The notes under the pieces were generated by a model. The model made no database searches and had not been told where the DNA came from. It saw only the letters and a list, made by a program, of their open reading frames with translations. Below, piece by piece: positions 31,301 through 39,305 of a stretch of DNA of 64,000 nucleotides. The DNA lies in NCBI RefSeq assembly GCF_032062135.1, contig NC_092862.1, forward strand, positions 66,657,670-66,721,669. Direction: 5' to 3'. The position numbers were made by a program, and so were the translations under genes. This DNA comes from Pyxicephalus adspersus (taxonomy: Eukaryota; Chordata; Amphibia; Anura; Pyxicephalidae). Within the stretch, counting starts at the first letter, position 1. Every line of letters starts with the position of its first letter.

Positions 31301-33304
31301 TAGATATCCCCTTACTCTCTATGAACCCCAATTTATCTGTAAGGAAATGGAAATGTACCTGCAAGGTGGGACTCTTGTGGCTAACTCGCTTTAAAATGTC
31401 ATCACTACAATGCTATCACACGATATGAAAATTTATACCTGTCATACCATGCTACTCTGTCATACAGAGCTGGCCACTTAACGCCTGTGAACCCGAATTT
31501 CTTAGGAACGGGGGGATATAGGCACCTGAAGATGTAGAAGTAAGAACATGTACCCCTTGGCTATCTCTCACTTGAATTGCATTTCTCTGGAAGTATCAAT
31601 TGCAGAGATTTTGGAGTACAAAGAAAGTTAGTGCCCCCCTATAACTGAAAGGGAGCATTGTATCGTGCAGTTTCTGCTCTGTGGTACAGGAATGGTGAGC
31701 AGGGAGCAACATTTGACCGGTAAGCGCCGTAGGATAGCTTTAGTTTTGTATCTTTCTTTAAAAAAATGTTGCATTAATAAAAAAAGCATCAAATGGTGAG
31801 TGCAGAAATTCTTGATTTGTCATTCCCTTTATTTGGTGCATGTACGTTAAGATAACTAGAAACATTTCAATTTAATTTTATTTTAGATTAAGACTATTCT
31901 AGTTTTAAACATACATCTTTAATGTTTATTTGCACTATGGCCAGTGGGTTTAATTTTAATGTCAACAGCAGCCCAATCCAACTTTGAAATTCAGCTGTGT
32001 ATACCAGAATTTTAGCAATCTATGTAATGTATGAAATTTAGCCTTGTCTGTAACAGTAGTAAGGTTTATCAAAAATTTGATTTTTTGGGGGCCTAATTTA
32101 TTAAAGCTCTCCAAGACTGGAGAAAAAGACTATCATGGGAGAACCTAGGTGATCCAGCTAACCTGGAATTGATTATTTGAAACGCATTTGCTATTAGTTG
32201 GCAAATATTTTCAATTCTGGACCAAATCCATTCTAAGTTTCTTGGATCATCCACATTCTCCCATGATCTTCTCCAGTCTTGGAGAATATTAATAAACCAG
32301 CCCCATTGTGTTGTGGTTTTCGTGTTGTCTGCTTATTCCTAGTGAGTGCCTGAGCAAGTTTTGACACAGCCAGGCCAGTTTATTTTGTGGTTAACAGCAG
32401 CCCAATAAAGTCTTTCTATCTATCCCTTTTGGACTTCAGATGAAACAGCTGTACAATGGTAAAGGTGTAATTGATTAAAAAGGAGTGATTAAAGGTATTT
32501 AGAATTAGGGACCAGAATTGTAAGCTTTGAAAAAGAAAAAGTTTAGAGGGGCGGTTGAATAATTTTCATTTGTTATAGGAGAAACACAGGTATTAGATAA
32601 CCTCTAAGAATACCTGGCTATCATAATGATCTTTATGGTTTACCCAGAAAAAAGTATACAGTTAAAAAAAAACAGTTCTTGCATCTACAAAAGTTAACAA
32701 TGGCAGCTACATGTTTTCCACAGGTAGACTAATGCCAGAGACAAATTAGTAATATTTATATAAAGGGTTGATTATATTTAATCAGATCAAGAACTATGGT
32801 GGAAAAATTTAGGATACTCACAGCACTAAAAAACACAGCACCCAACGACCCAGCTTTGAGTGCTTACACCTAGAATTGTAGCACTAGTACAGCTATTTGT
32901 AAAGGTCAGGCTACTAATTTATTGTTCTTACAATTCTTAAGTCCATACAGATGAATTTTACTACTATATAAATTAAGGTTACAGTTTTAAAGCTCACATT
33001 CTACAGAATTAACCAAAACACCAAACACTGTAAAGAATCAAATCAGATTTAATTTTTATGTTGGCTTTAAATTGGTTGGTTTGGTTGCTAATTGTGCTCC
33101 TTGGACTCTTTTCCTAAATAACCTTGATAGTTTTACCTGTTTCATCTGGGCTTCAGCTGTATCTTGCGCTTTAAGACAGATCAATGCAAGTGCGATGAAT
33201 ATGCTCAGAGGTGACACCACCACATTCTGGTCACCATTCATTTGTCTTGCAAGGTCCACAGTGAACAGGTTATTTGCTGTAGTAATGGCCTCAGTAGTGG
33301 ACAT
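10009..33304 (-). CDS. Serpin A: clade B serpin, probably non-inhibitory (six coding exons, 374 aa)
   Basis: The coding exons, in order of transcription, are 33304-33137, 30347-30213, 29790-29673, 26772-26633, 12766-12608 and 10413-10009. All junctions have GT donors and AG acceptors, in phases 0, 0, 1, 0, 0, and splice to one 374-residue frame. There is no signal peptide, which fits the intracellular clade B. Fold landmarks are SPLSI (about residues 31-35), NTAYLLANW, LELPYG and ADRPF near the C-terminus. The reactive-centre hinge (about 322-331) reads EDGTKDVTNI, where inhibitors have small residues such as Ala, and the conserved shutter His is Ser at about 314. By family knowledge this argues against loop insertion and hence against protease inhibition. 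The likely role is a non-inhibitory cytosolic or nuclear serpin. The 5' non-coding exon was not found. Confidence 0.9.
10559..11415 (-). mobile_element. LTR-like repeat, copy 1 (TGTGAC...GTCACA)
   Basis: This 857-bp block has inverted ends: TGTGACGAAC on the left, and TGTGACAACTC when the right end is read on the other strand. Most of its length is repeated in the opposite orientation at about 42352-43288, with shared blocks such as CTTGATCTGACAACCAGCAT and CTTGCTAACCCGAAA. Ends of TG...CA type and the absence of coding capacity suggest a solo LTR, but no target duplication is obvious. It sits in the last intron of serpin A. Confidence 0.55.
11436..11965 (+). pseudogene. Degraded mariner-like transposase fragment
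   Basis: Split over frames and stops, the plus strand shows CTKEEQCSVIHFLW and IHLRMC with YGD (N-terminal helix-turn-helix region), then YEKRRITVE, KLNVS, MPKQLTDEHKCQ and finally VIGDETWVYH, the mariner block carrying the first catalytic Asp (DETW). The rest of the catalytic domain is missing. It is older and from another subfamily than the mariner at 13063-14312, judging by its decay. No terminal repeats were seen. Confidence 0.7.
11966..12607. other. Serpin A intronic sequence, no gene
   Basis: The first 230 bases contain a moderately GC-rich segment (GGGACAGCTGATGTCCC hairpin-like at 11963-11979) that is probably an unclassified dispersed repeat. The remainder is AT-rich intron sequence leading to the donor site of the preceding exon. 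Nothing coding is visible. Confidence 0.4.
12608..12766 (-). CDS. Serpin A fifth coding exon
   Basis: The exon is 159 bp with acceptor TATATCTTGCAG and donor GTAAGTG, phase 0 on both sides. It encodes residues 188-240, NKKVPVQLMS through LKILELPYGK and YIILPDHSNDLHK. This matches the serpin segment covering sheet C strands 2-3 (V-P-V-x-x-M) and strand 6A/helix F region. Length and phase are identical to the equivalent exon of serpin B (49583-49741). Confidence 0.93.
13063..14312 (-). mobile_element. mariner transposon with both terminal inverted repeats
   Basis: TA flanks both ends (13061-13062 and 14313-14314). The left end is CGAGGGGGTGCTGAGAAATT and continues CCTGGCTTTG. The right end, read inverted, is CAAGGGGATACTGAGAAGTT and continues CCTGGCTTTG, so the inverted repeats match over about 30 bases. 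The 1250-bp size is typical of a full-length mariner. The transposase inside is decayed. Confidence 0.9.
13140..14155 (-). pseudogene. mariner transposase (decayed)
   Basis: The minus strand starts MAEKQASFTLLELQAVMKF at 14155 and continues in shifting frames. It shows the DNA-binding domain, RPRSGRPPTST-like linker, TKDETWLHIYDPETMEQ (first catalytic Asp), VSIFWDKDGILLVDYLPQG, FLQDNAPVHTS (second Asp) and LEKLQLRCTKCISLRG at the C-terminus. The segment that should hold the third Asp of the D,D34D triad (usually PYSPDLAPSD) is deleted: the text jumps from HHPLH to YYLLF. Several stops and frameshifts also occur. It is not functional. Confidence 0.88.
14650..14850. repeat. Hairpin MITE, copy 1
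   Basis: The two halves are imperfect inverted repeats. The left half has TCTGATT, CTTCAAGACTAGGGAGG and GGGTAATCCAGCAAACCTG; the right half has CCAGGTTTGCCAGATCATCC and CTCCAGTCTTGGAGAACT. Related copies lie at 28484, 32088 and 51281. This is the most diverged of the four. Confidence 0.6.
14990..15120 (-). repeat. Dispersed frog repeat, partial copy 2 (GTACACACGTC family)
   Basis: GGATACACACAGG, TGTTGGAAAAGATCTTTCAGGATCC, GACTGCACAATGCATGAACC and GCTGTACATACAGC match the reverse complement of the right half of the 9367-9665 copy. The left half is missing. It is followed directly by the Penelope-like open frame. Confidence 0.55.
15125..16270 (+). pseudogene. Penelope-like element, 5' part (linker and RT N-terminus, decayed)
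   Basis: An open stretch to 15622 encodes a Pro/Thr/Asn-rich region. From 15783 the frame reads LSFCPYSNVDKFELIKDINKFAKNL, and near 16200 KKALSDLKNNKGIIII. These resemble the sequence upstream of the palm in Penelope-like reverse transcriptases (a G-L-x-F-C-P block, an N-N-K-x-I-V-I block). A 5'-truncated L1/Tx1 LINE begins near 16270 and the GIY-YIG end of a Penelope-like element follows that LINE, so these are probably halves of one copy. The RT palm is missing. Boundaries are approximate. Confidence 0.65.
16285..16770 (+). pseudogene. L1/Tx1 ORF1 protein fragment
   Basis: The frame contains HRSLGPKWPDGPPGDIIIKL, TFYKTKEAKMKA, then IFPDLAPQTLLKRK and KKYKWGFPF. These are the RNA-recognition and C-terminal segments of the transposase-22-like ORF1 protein of L1/Tx1 elements, an RNA chaperone that coats LINE RNA. 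A stop follows at about 16564 and ORF1-like text continues out of frame. The N-terminal coiled coil is missing. Confidence 0.72.
19100..19193 (+). repeat. SINE-like tail inserted in the LINE
   Basis: TTGTACAGCGCTGTGTAATA, TGTTGGCGCCATTTAAATCC and an (AAT)n-like tail match the 3' end of the longer SINE-like repeat at 61240-61505 (TTGGCGCTGTATAAATAC). It interrupts the reverse transcriptase reading frame between ARICYM and RGTRQGC. Confidence 0.55.
19761..21534 (-). mobile_element. Poly(A)-tailed retrocopy of an unidentified transcript
   Basis: The insert is flanked by the 12-base direct repeat CCCAAATATTTT (19749-19760 and 21535-21546). Its left end is a T run (19757-19766), that is, a poly(A) tail on the minus strand, with AATAAA directly adjoining. 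Deleting the insert rejoins the LINE frame as VPPNILQGWQK. These are the hallmarks of LINE-mediated retrotransposition of an mRNA. A 5'-truncated open frame lies at its 5' end (21066-21527), followed by about 1.3 kb that would be 3' UTR. The A tail is short and merges with the target sequence. Confidence 0.75.
21066..21527 (-). pseudogene. Open frame in the retrocopy, unidentified protein fragment
   Basis: About 150 codons are open from just below an upstream stop to the TGA/TAA at 21066. No initiating ATG occurs before MFKSLRKKM, so the mRNA copy is probably 5'-truncated. The product starts with a Lys-rich stretch (KKSQEVKDHLKKMFKSLRKK), then has a short hydrophobic segment, YYWDMKNFDHLY, and a Glu/Ser/Thr-rich acidic tail ending ENTTESNE. 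I do not recognise the family. It might be the C-terminus of a host protein. That the frame is still open suggests either youth or chance. Confidence 0.4.
22559..23110 (+). pseudogene. Penelope-like element, 3' part with GIY-YIG endonuclease (decayed)
   Basis: The translation gives YRKPKSLKEHLVSSHFR, ECPGHFKCGHCNQYKWIHKA (Cys-rich linker), then LGIIYLITCQGGSFYIGKTKRK, where IYLITC and FYIGKT correspond to the GIY and YIG blocks of the endonuclease domain of Penelope-like elements. A degenerate tail near 22940-23000 has the usual Q-R-E-T-x-W/I-like motif. It follows the LINE directly and probably belongs with 15125-16270. Stops and substitutions show decay. Confidence 0.75.
23111..23714. other. 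AT-rich sequence downstream of the Penelope fragment
   Basis: This probably includes the 3' end of the Penelope-like element. No coding domain or terminal repeat could be fixed. A short GC-richer part at 23630-23700 (CACCTTGTGGTGGC hairpin) is unexplained. Confidence 0.35.
23715..24125. repeat. Unclassified hairpin-rich repeat
   Basis: The segment starts AGCTTCGTCTACACAGACG, a short hairpin. It contains repeated AACGC/GCGTT motifs in both orientations and the near-palindrome TTCCATTGATTACAATGGGGAA near 23945-23966, which commonly marks the centre of frog non-autonomous DNA transposons. Ends are not resolved. Confidence 0.45.
24126..25278. other. Serpin A intron, unclassified; GC-rich patch then AT-rich
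   Basis: 24180-24420 is GC-richer, with CCCGGGACACATCGGGATGC and AGCCAATCAGACACC, and may be a promoter-like or LTR-like part of a retroelement. The remainder is AT-rich with an AT microsatellite near 25127-25151. No exon is seen. Confidence 0.35.
25279..25316. repeat. (TA)n microsatellite
   Basis: An uninterrupted TA dinucleotide run of about 38 bases. Confidence 0.9.
25392..25450 (+). other. Hammerhead-like motif, copy 1 (degenerate)
   Basis: CTGAGGA (25414-25420), GCC...GGG and GAAAAAC resemble the order CUGANGA, helix II, GAAA of hammerhead ribozymes. Such ribozymes are known from Penelope-like elements, and a Penelope fragment lies 2.3 kb upstream. Helix II and GAAA are imperfect here. 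A competing perfect 11-bp hairpin, CCTCAGAGGTA (25392-25402) with TACCTCTGAGG (25410-25420), covers the core. Confidence 0.4.
25708..25932 (-). repeat. Dispersed frog repeat, copy 3 (GTACACACGTC family)
   Basis: Read on the minus strand this gives GGCTACATACACACGTCAGA, ATTCTCGTCC, GAGAATCTGGCGTGTGTACA, CCCCTCTCCATAAAG and GCTGTATGTACAG, in the same order as the 9367-9665 copy. It is nearly complete. Confidence 0.65.
26633..26772 (-). CDS. Serpin A fourth coding exon
   Basis: A 140-bp exon with acceptor TTTCTTTCCTTTAG and donor GTAAGT. It begins in phase 1 (the G of the preceding exon completes a Gly codon) and ends in phase 0. Residues 141-187 include TLILNNTKIVVVNTAYLLAN and WTQSF, the strand 3A and helix F boundary found in all serpins. 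The following intron is 13.9 kb against 2.0 kb in serpin B, the difference being transposon insertions. Confidence 0.93.
26773..28483. other. Serpin A intron, no further feature
   Basis: AT-rich unique-looking sequence between coding exons four and three. A short direct duplication (ATTTCACAGTACAAAG at about 27151 and 27182) is present. No exon, RNA gene or clear transposon end is visible. Confidence 0.4.
28484..28704. repeat. Hairpin MITE, copy 2
   Basis: The terminus GGGCCTAATTTATAAAGCTC and the inverted right end GGACCTGATTAATTAAAGCT enclose complementary halves with CTCCAAGG, GGTGATCCAGCAAACCT and their inverses. The whole element could fold into one long hairpin. Confidence 0.7.
28705..29672. 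other. Serpin A intron, probable unclassified repeat
   Basis: 28880-29110 contains a segment with GGGGCATTTTATACCCCTGT and CCCCAGGGAGAAGTGGCACA that looks like a decayed dispersed repeat. The 94-codon plus-strand frame over it has no recognisable domain. The rest is AT-rich intron. Confidence 0.35.
29673..29790 (-). CDS. Serpin A third coding exon
   Basis: A 118-bp exon, acceptor TTTCTCTTTCAAG and donor GTAAAT. Phase 0 in, phase 1 out. Residues 102-140 read DYMNNYNVWYNSK, VDFRNA and HINRWLKEKSE, equivalent to helices E-F of serpins, with the conserved I-N-x-W near the end. Confidence 0.93.
30213..30347 (-). CDS. Serpin A second coding exon
   Basis: A 135-bp exon with acceptor CACATTTTTCAG and donor GTAAGG, phase 0 on both sides. 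It encodes residues 57-101, beginning VLHFKNCRDIHYGIQRL (helix D region). Going directly from VLHF to the strand 2A segment shows that no separate CD-loop exon exists, so this is the seven-exon type of clade B gene. Confidence 0.92.
30480..31135. repeat. Unclassified GC-richer dispersed repeats
   Basis: 30480-30740 (AACCTACAGCCTGCGGACCG and CATGCTCAGTGTTAGCTCCC) and 30985-31135 (CCAGGTTCACACTGGCAGTG, GGAGATGCTCAGTAGCGCC) differ in base composition from the intron around them and look like decayed interspersed repeats. Their ends and classes are unresolved. Confidence 0.35.
31136..31560. repeat. Diverged tandem repeat, unit about 145-160 bp
   Basis: The block GAACCCCAATTTCTGTAGAAC (near 31175) recurs as GAACCCCAATTTATCTGTAAG (near 31320) and GAACCCGAATTTCTTAGGAAC (near 31481). 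CATGCTACCCTGTCACACA and CATGCTACTCTGTCATACA recur 161 bases apart. About three units are present. Confidence 0.55.
32088..32304. repeat. Hairpin MITE, copy 3
   Basis: The best preserved copy: GGGGCCTAATTTATTAAAGC on the left and GGGGCTGGTTTATTAATATT inverted on the right, with CTCCAAGACTGGAGAA and CCAGTCTTGGAGAA, and ATCATGGGAGAACCTAGG and its near inverse in the two arms. Confidence 0.72.
33137..33304 (-). CDS. Serpin A first coding exon (start codon)
   Basis: ATG at 33304-33302 follows a candidate acceptor about 20-30 bases upstream (TTTAG/GCACTAAAG), as in clade B genes where exon 1 is non-coding. It encodes 56 residues, MSTTEAITTANNLFTVDLAR, then NVVVSPLSIFIALALICLKA and ends AEAQMKQ at donor GTAAAA. 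The N-terminus has a hydrophobic helix A but no cleavable signal, in line with the uncleaved or absent signals of ovalbumin-type serpins. Confidence 0.92.
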
Positions 33305-36283
33305 AATTTTCTCTTTAGTGCCTAAATTGTTTAATAACCAATTAAAAGAAGTGTGCTTTAACATTTGAATTAGCATTGATTTTGATTGAACCAAAAAAAC
33401 AACCCCAAATAAGATTACCACATTTAAAATTTTTCATCTTTCCTCATATAGTTTAAAGGAATAAATAAAGTTAAAATATAGAATAACCCATGTTGCAGTA
33501 ATTTGTAACAACGGATCAGATCTACTGCAACTGATTATGATAGCAGAGAACAACATATTTTATCTTAAACAAGGGAGTAAAACAGTTAAATATATATCCA
33601 TGCCCACATTCCATTACAAGTAAAAGTAGCAGAGTGGTTAGATTTTGGTTAAAACAAATAACAAACTTTTTTTTATGGAAAAGATGGTAAACAAATTACA
33701 AGGGGCTTCCTTACAAAAGTAATTAGTAGTTTGTTTCTATTACAAGTGGTAATAGAAAAAAGTTGATGGTACTTTTGATATCAGAGGTTTTCTTTTTTAT
33801 GTGCTGAATTTCACTGCTTGTACAGGCACAGCTATCATTACTTCTGCACAGTATAACTTCACTGTTAGGCTGTGCCAACAGGTTGTGCCAGCTTAATACA
33901 CAATATGGGTCATACAGTACATACTAGTGCTCAAAATATTTAGTGTCCCAACAGCTGCTGATAAAGCTGCTCACAAACATTTTATTTAGGTTTTTCCTTA
34001 AGGTAGTCTCAGGCAAAACATGCATATGTATTGGCATAGTGTTGGTATACAGGCACAGATGCATGCAGTGTTCACTGCAGTAGGTTTAGACATTTAACAA
34101 TGACTGTTTTAAACCCTAACCAAAATGGTAACACTTTGTAGCCACACTCACTTTTCGCCATCATCTGGAGTATGTTCCAATGAAAGTCTAACCAGCATGA
34201 ACCTGTATCATGTCACAACTTTATCAGAATAATTTGCTTGTATCACTAGCATCAGTCTGTGTCCAGACAAATATTTGCCTTCCATATCAGCATGTGTACA
34301 GCAATATCTTTATAAGAATTAGCCTTTGTCCAGACAAGTCTTTGCCAAAAACATCAGCCTCAAGTGTTTTAAGTTAAAGTAGACCATCCACTAAAATTGA
34401 AGGTTCTTTTCCAAAAGCCTCAACCCTTCACCAAATTACCTACTAAATATAGGTAAAAATAAATGTACCTGTAAAAGATCAAGCAAGAACTATGTTTACT
34501 TTACACCCATCTTCTGCACTGCTGGACTTGATGTCACAACAATATTTCACCTTCCCAGCATTCCACAGCAAAAAAGCCAAAATGGCAGATACATTGGCAC
34601 TGCCTAGGAGCTGAAGTTGGATGTAGGTAACTTTATCATACACAGGTATGTTTTGCACCTAAATATAGTAGGTGATTTAGAAAAGGGGCCAGGCCAGTGT
34701 AAGCAGAACTTTCATTTTGCAAAATGAAATAAAAGCTCTCGCATAAATAGTGTGCAGTCCATGTGCATGTCAGGAGAATGCTTGTAGAATGCATACGGCA
34801 GGGAGTATCTGAGATATTTGCTGATGTCACTTAAAATAAATTACCTCAACCTTTTACAATATTATTTTCTAACATTTTCTGGGAAAAAGAGCCATAGGAA
34901 TCACAATATTTACCACTAAAAGATTTGATTATTACCACAACAAGATACATTAATAAATATAAATAAACAAAAAATGTAAAGTGCATAAGCAAATAATTAA
35001 AAAGTGTAACGTAAACCGAAAAAAAGAACTAGAAGAGGCAAAGTATAGTGAATACTTCATTGGCCGGAGTTTTGGCGCATGCTGCGGAATGCATTGTAAG
35101 TACTGAAGGGCTGAGCACTGGACACCATGATTTTAAATGATCTAAGAAAACATTGCAAGGTTATTTTTTCTCTTTTCGAAGCAACCTATGTGGTCAAATG
35201 CAGGAAACTATCAAAGTTAAGAAAGCACACCAATTTATAATAGTCAGCAGTTCTGAGAACATAAGTTTTTTTTTTCAACCCGATGTTCAGCATAATGTAA
35301 AGCATTTTAGCAAAGGGTATACTTACAGTCTGTTCCTTTATAAGCAGATATAATAAAAGTCTAAAAGATTCTGATGCATAGATCACATTTAAAGCACAAA
35401 GCCACTCCTACTGACCTTGGCGCACCAGAGCATTTAGCAATAATTTGTTCTTTCATATGACAATAGCTGTTAGAACATTCTGTTCCTAATTAAAAAATTA
35501 CATCATATCTAATGTTTTAACACAATATTAAATGATTGTTATTAATATTGGTTTAGTAATATTTTAGTTATTGTATTTTGTAAGCTAGTGATGTTTTATT
35601 TTATGCAAATCTTCCTTCTGTTTCCAAAATAGAAGGAACATGCCTGGTTGCATTGCTGACAACTATACATTAGGAATGGGCAACAGAAATCTATACGTTT
35701 ATGGAAAGTTAGATTTGGTTGCTTTTATTACGGTAATGTACATGATTTTTCTGTATGCACAATATTTCCACAACGTACTTCCACCAAGTAAAATTGGTAG
35801 GAGAAGCCTTTGTTGCTCAGTCCAACCTACACAAATGAACAGCATGGGGTAGCTATATTTTTTAAAAATGAACAGCATGGGGAAGCTATATTTTTTAAAA
35901 CAATATACACTATCCATGAGCACTGCCATGTTTTAAAACACTGTAAGAAATGTTGCAAGAGAGTGTAACTAAACTGTTCAATACTTGTTTTGATATCTTT
36001 TTGGATCAGCAATGCTTGAATTAGACATGTTAAAAAAGTACATACGATAGAGCTAACCATTGACCTTTAAAACATATGTAATACATCATTGGTACATAAT
36101 GTTAGGATAATGTGACTCACTCCTGGCTGGTGAAACAAGTGGCTTCTAATCAAGTGGAGTTAGAAAACACAGGAGTTTAAAAACAAGAGGAGTTAAATCC
36201 TTATAGTAACCACAAACTGTAAGTAAACTTTTACAACTCCTTGTAAACGAACAAACATTGTAACTGGGAAAATTAGTGGTAGC
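33305..36283. other. Upstream region of serpin A, no gene identified
   Basis: This stretch may contain the non-coding first exon and promoter of serpin A, but neither can be located from sequence alone. A 33-bp tandem duplication (ATGAACAGCATGGGG followed by GCTATATTTTTTAAAA) occurs at 35835-35902. Otherwise it is AT-rich single-copy-looking DNA. Confidence 0.4.
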
Positions 36284-37130
36284 ATGGTGGAAGGTTTGGT
36301 TCAGTGCACATTGTGCCAAATGTATGCACAAATGGAGCAACAGCTCCTAGTTGAATATTACTGTGACAGATGTGAGCAAGTCGCCCTTCTGGTATCTCGC
36401 ATAGGAAAGCTGGAGAAGCACATTGCAACACTGAAATCAGTTGATCACCTTGAGAGGGGTCTCCTGCTCAATGAGCAGGCAGTTAGTGCCTTAGATGTGG
36501 AGGGTGGGGAGGTTAATCAGGATGAACATGAAGGGAGTTGGGTTAATGTAGTTGGAGGGAGTAGTAGGGGCACCCAGAAAAAGAAGGCCTGCCCTGTGTT
36601 TGAGCATCCCAACATGTTTGCAACGTTATGTGAAGATGTGCTGGTGGCAGCCCCAGTGGTGGCAACTCTAGATGTTACTGCTACCCGTAACAGCTGGGAG
36701 AGCAGCACATCTAGTAGGGGAGGGTAGGAAATGCAGGAAGGAAAAGACAATTGGTTGTAATAGGGGATTCTATCATCAGGAGGACTGATAGAATAGTTTG
36801 TCGTCCAGATCCCTTCAACCAAATGGTTTGCTGTCTGCCTGGTGCCAGGATTCAGCATGTGGTGGACCGAGTGGACAAATAACTGGGAGGGGTTTGACAG
36901 GACCCAGCTGTCTTGGTCCATGTTGGAACCAATGTCAAGATAGATGGAAAATGGAGTATCCTTAAAAATCAGTTTAAAAAACTAGGTTTCAAGTTGAAGG
37001 AAAGGACCTCCAAGTGTCCTATGACACTATGTTCTCTGGAATTTTGCCTGTGCCATGCACAGCACAGGAGAGGCAGAGGGAGCTTAGACAGCTAAACGCA
37101 TGGCTTAAGTCCTGGCACAAATAGGAAGGG
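36284..37130 (+). pseudogene. CR1 ORF1: Cys-motif protein with SGNH esterase
   Basis: MVEGLVQCTLCQMYAQMEQQ begins the frame at 36284; CTLC and CDRC form a possible zinc-binding pair, followed by a short coiled-coil-like ISRIGKLEKHIATLK segment. After a stop near 36725, the shifted frame gives VVIGDSIIRRTDRIV (the GDS block with the nucleophile Ser), PGARIQHVVDR and PAVLVHVGTN (the GxN block). This is the esterase known from CR1-type ORF1 proteins. The frame is broken in several places. Confidence 0.72.
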
Positions 37131-37194
37131 TTTGGGTTCATGGGTTTTGGGTTGTACTGAAAAACAAAAAGATTTGGCAAACGATGGTAAAAGC

Positions 37195-38565
37195 AACAAT
37201 GGTTTAAAGAGCCTGTTCACCAATGCTAGAAGTCTAGCAAACAAAATAGGGGAGTGAAGAGCATTATGACTTAGTTGGCATTGCTGAATCCTGGCTTTGT
37301 TCATCACATGATTGGGCTGTCAATATTCCTGGGTATACTCCCTTTCGTAAAGACAGAGCCAAACAAAAGGGTGGTGGTGTCTGTCTGTATGTGAGAAGTG
37401 ATCTAAAAGTGAATGTGAAAGAAGAATTTGCGGATGGAACAAGCGATGAGGTTGAGGCATTATGGGTGGAGTTAAATATGGGGTTGAATAACACACAATT
37501 AATTATTGGAGCCTGCTATAGGCCCCCAGTGCTAAGGAAGAAGTACAGAATCAAAAACTAGCACAGATAGAAAAAGCAGCAAAAAGTGGAAGTGTTTCAA
37601 TCATGGGAGATTTCAACTATCCTGACATTGACTGGAGTAATGGCACTACAGGTACAGCAAAAGGGAGGAAACGTTTGAATTTAATACAAGATATAATTTT
37701 ATGGTACAGTTTATGGAAGCCTCAACTAGAAATGATAGTCTGCTGGACCTAGTTCTTTCTAACTATGCAGAGCTTATAACAAATGTGCAAATAAAAGAGA
37801 ATCTGGGTAGCAGTGACCATAATATGATTTAATTTAATGTAAGTTGTAAACAGGAAGCAAAAACAGGAAAGATAAAAACATTAAAATTTTAAGAGAGCAA
37901 ATTTTCCATTATAAAGGGCGGCTCTCTGTGACTTGGACTGGGAGACAATATTGTCCTCAAAGAACACAAAACTGAAATGGGAATGTTTCAAGTCTGTTCT
38001 ACAAAAGCACACTGAAAAATATATTCCAATGGGTAACAAGTTTAAGTTTAATAAGTTTAAATTAAAACCCATGTGGTTCACAGCTGATGTTAAAAAAGCC
38101 ATAAGAAACAAGAAAAGGACAGTCCAAAAATATAAAAATGAAGGAACACCTTCATCGTTTGCAAACTATAAAGAATATAACAAAAGATGTAAAAAGGAGA
38201 TAAAATGTGCAAAACGTCAAAATGAAAGACAGATTGCAAAGGAAAGTAAGGGAAACCCCAAAAATTTTAAAATAAATTATTAGCAAAAAGATCAGATCTG
38301 AGCATGTAGGCCCCTTAAAGGGTTGGTAACTGGAGATAAAAAAAGGCAGATTTACTAAACACTTTTTTTTAGCTCTGTGTACACAAAGGAAAATGTCAGA
38401 GCTCAAGTCCAAATTCATAACAGAAATGTCACTGCTTTAAATGGGTCACAATGGCTCAAAATTGATATGACTGAGAAACAGTTGGGCAAAATTAGGGTTG
38501 ACAAAGCACCAGGATTACATCCATGTGTCCTCAAAGAAGTGAGCTTGTGCATTTCAAAGCCATGA
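37195..38565 (+). pseudogene. CR1 ORF2, endonuclease and start of RT (decayed)
   Basis: The endonuclease reads LKSLFTNARSLANK, LVGIAESWLCSSHDWAV, GGGVCLYVRSDLK, then MGDFNYPDIDW near 37605, NDSLLDLVLSNY and GSSDHNMI (endonuclease His motif) near 37815. The linker to the RT runs over 37933-38280 as an open frame of 116 codons rich in Lys. KAPGLHPCVLKEV near 38505 marks the RT fingers. The inserted segment follows. Confidence 0.82.
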
Positions 38566-39305
38566 CTGCTGCAAGACATAGCTCGGTCAACTCGCCCAAA
38601 ACTAAATTCCCCTAATCTTTAAACTTCACACCCCCCCAAAAAAACATTACCCACCCCACCTATACACATTAAACACACCAACGTTGCTTAAATGGCCCGC
38701 AGGCCTTTTATTAAACAAATATTTAAACATAACATATCAAATAAAATATTAATCACAAATAACAGCAATATATAAATTATTAATTATAACTATATATGTA
38801 TATAAATATATATACATAACCATTAAAAACATGTAAATTATTTTACCTGAACAAATAAAATATATATATAACAAATATAACCAATATAAACAACAACAAA
38901 TAACCTTGCAGTAAAACTCAGAATTATCATTTCCTAGTTGCGGGTCCTCCGAGGGTCCACCACTTCTAAAACCTTGGGCTCTGCACCTTATCAACGAATT
39001 GCTCCCAGCCGCCCATACACCCTGCTCGGGAACGCCATGACCCTTACTCGTGCAGACCCCCACCAACCAATTTATCTATTGCCTCTTTCTGACCTTTTTA
39101 TCTCCTATTGACCCCTCCTCTCATCTCTTCCCTGCGTGTCTCCCCCCCCCCCCCTTCCTCTTTCCTCTCACTCTCGCACGTGCCACTTTTTAATAATTAA
39201 CCCTCTGCTGTCTCCCCGCCTGTCTTCACAGTCATGCTGGCCTTCCACTATACTCCTTTCTCTCGTATGCTCCAGGCCTCCCTTTATTTCTCATTTTTAG
39301 AGACT
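38566..39305. mobile_element. Unclassified insertion in the CR1 LINE
   Basis: This separates the RT blocks LKEVSLCIS and KANVVPIFTKGA. It starts near CATGACTGCTGCAAGACATA, is AT-rich in the middle (38710-38900), and ends with a C-rich, pyrimidine-rich part including 14 consecutive C at about 39141-39154. No transposase or clear terminal repeats could be seen, so class and exact ends are open. Confidence 0.45.

Noticed and set aside
36517..36921. Minus-strand open frame of 134 codons in the CR1 LINE
   Set aside because: Complement of the LINE ORF1 coding sequence.
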